Part shown: in pieces, positions 63,600 through 64,000 of the stretch | How positions within the stretch are numbered: position 1 is the stretch's first letter | Layout: every line of letters starts with the position of its first letter | Origin: JAFGPS01 sp964628465 | GTDB taxonomy: Bacteria; Planctomycetota; Phycisphaerae; Sedimentisphaerales; Anaerobacaceae | Length of the DNA stretch: 64,000 nucleotides | NCBI GenBank assembly: GCA_964628465.1 | Contig: CAZVOA010000005.1 | Coordinates: forward strand, 59,858 to 123,857 | Direction: 5' to 3' | Notes under the pieces: model-generated | The model's input: only the letters and a program-made list of their open reading frames with translations | Told to the model about the DNA's origin: nothing | The model's database searches: none | Position numbers and translations under genes: made by a program

Positions 63600-64000
63600 T
63601 TAGGTCTCAGGTCTTTGGTCTGTAATAAATTGGCTTTGTTTCGCAGAATTATCTATTACCTTTCCCTCATCCATCACCTCTCGTCCCTCGTAAACAAAAT
63701 GGGTGACATCTTCAAACGCAGTTTGGGGATGGCTTTCTTCTATGTCATTGCGAGACGACTGAAAGTCGGCGCGGCAATCTTCAATCTCAGGGGTGGCAGC
63801 CACAAACGCAGTTTGGGGATGGCTTTCTTCATTATTTCCAATTCTGTTTTCTGTGTCCTGTATTCTTTTTTCTTGAGTAAATTGGGTTCGTTTCACAAAA
63901 TGTTTTTCGTCCATCGTCTCTCGTCCTTCGTCCATCGCTTCCCGTTCTCGACGAAGTTTCTGCAATTTGCGAAGTTCCGCCGCGGCTTTATACAGGCTGC
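63600..64000 (-). CDS. Partial gene with repeat-derived C-terminal tail
   Basis: The minus-strand frame is open from the window edge, reading KAAAELRKLQKLRRE, a charged helix that looks like the true protein end. It continues into low-complexity sequence with two copies of EESHPQTAF and the phrases KRTQF and KQSQF. The DNA under the tail contains a direct repeat ACGCAGTTTGGGGATGGCTT (two copies, about 90 bases apart). Such tails are familiar from interspersed repeats in planctomycete genomes. The parent protein cannot be identified from this fragment. Confidence 0.5.
   Translation of the reverse strand, partial: SLYKAAAELRKLQKLRREREAMDEGRETMDEKHFVKRTQFTQEKRIQDTENRIGNNEESHPQTAFVAATPEIEDCRADFQSSRNDIEESHPQTAFEDVTHFVYEGREVMDEGKVIDNSAKQSQFITDQRPET

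Noticed and set aside
63700..63840. CRISPR array from the two repeated segments
   Set aside because: Only two copies, unequal spacer content and coding-like phrases; no cas genes in the window.

Overview
The window is a compact, AT-rich bacterial chromosome segment using the standard code, with TGA as a normal stop. I see no rRNA, tRNA, CRISPR array, integrase or intact transposon. The gene mix points to an anaerobic or microaerophilic planctomycete, probably Phycisphaerae (order Sedimentisphaerales or a relative). The pointers are a DUF4159 protein, a V-type ATPase, a prepilin-like H-X9-DG protein, large exported TPR proteins, an oxygen-defence island built on rubrerythrin, desulfoferrodoxin and flavodiiron protein, and KQSQF/RTQF-like repeat-derived tails. 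No marker gene fixes the lineage, so this is inference.

Layout. 1-1.0 kb: end of a DUF4159 gene and a PTS IIA protein. 1.2-10.5 kb (minus): V-type ATP synthase operon H-C-I-K-F-E-A-B-D, ending in a universal-stress-like gene. 10.7-12.9 kb: a small Cys-rich protein, and a radical SAM/SPASM enzyme coupled to a lipoprotein-like partner. 13.2-20.2 kb (plus): PerR-headed oxidative-stress island (rubrerythrin, Tpx, flavodiiron protein, desulfoferrodoxin, peroxiredoxin, ferritin, ferritin-like protein, rubredoxin, G6PD). 20.2-28.5 kb (minus): Rrf2-headed sulfur/Fe-S operon (serine acetyltransferase, NadA, MetX-MetW fusion, MetY, NifU, NifS, LarE), with divergent cysK-mnmA. 30.8-38.3 kb (plus): Cu/Ag-type CusCBA efflux with a YHS lipoprotein and a TlpA thioredoxin. 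38.3-43.3 kb: DUF2400, an NsrR-like Rrf2-cupin-Hcp unit, and a ResB/CcsA cytochrome c maturation pair. 43.3-48.2 kb (minus): pseudopilin-like protein, Fe-alcohol dehydrogenase, RsmA, PdxA, RibE. 48.3-50.8 kb (plus): membrane-anchored unknown, thymidylate-synthase-like protein, parvulin. 51-59.6 kb (minus): operon of six exported proteins with two internal duplications, an archaemetzincin-like protease, an FGE-fold protein and two damaged 5' ends. 60-64 kb: NrdR, a stand-alone ATP-cone protein, MiaA, IspA, and a partial gene with a repeat-derived tail.

The genes fit a coherent physiology: oxygen, peroxide and NO detoxification without catalase; iron storage; copper export; and a regulated supply of cysteine, Fe-S clusters and thiolated tRNA. 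The strongest candidates for undescribed biology are the exported-protein operon at 51-59.6 kb, the radical SAM/lipoprotein pair at 10.9-12.9 kb, and the ATP-cone protein beside NrdR.

Starts were reassigned wherever a Shine-Dalgarno sequence or overlap with the previous gene favoured an internal codon. Such cases are stated in each entry.
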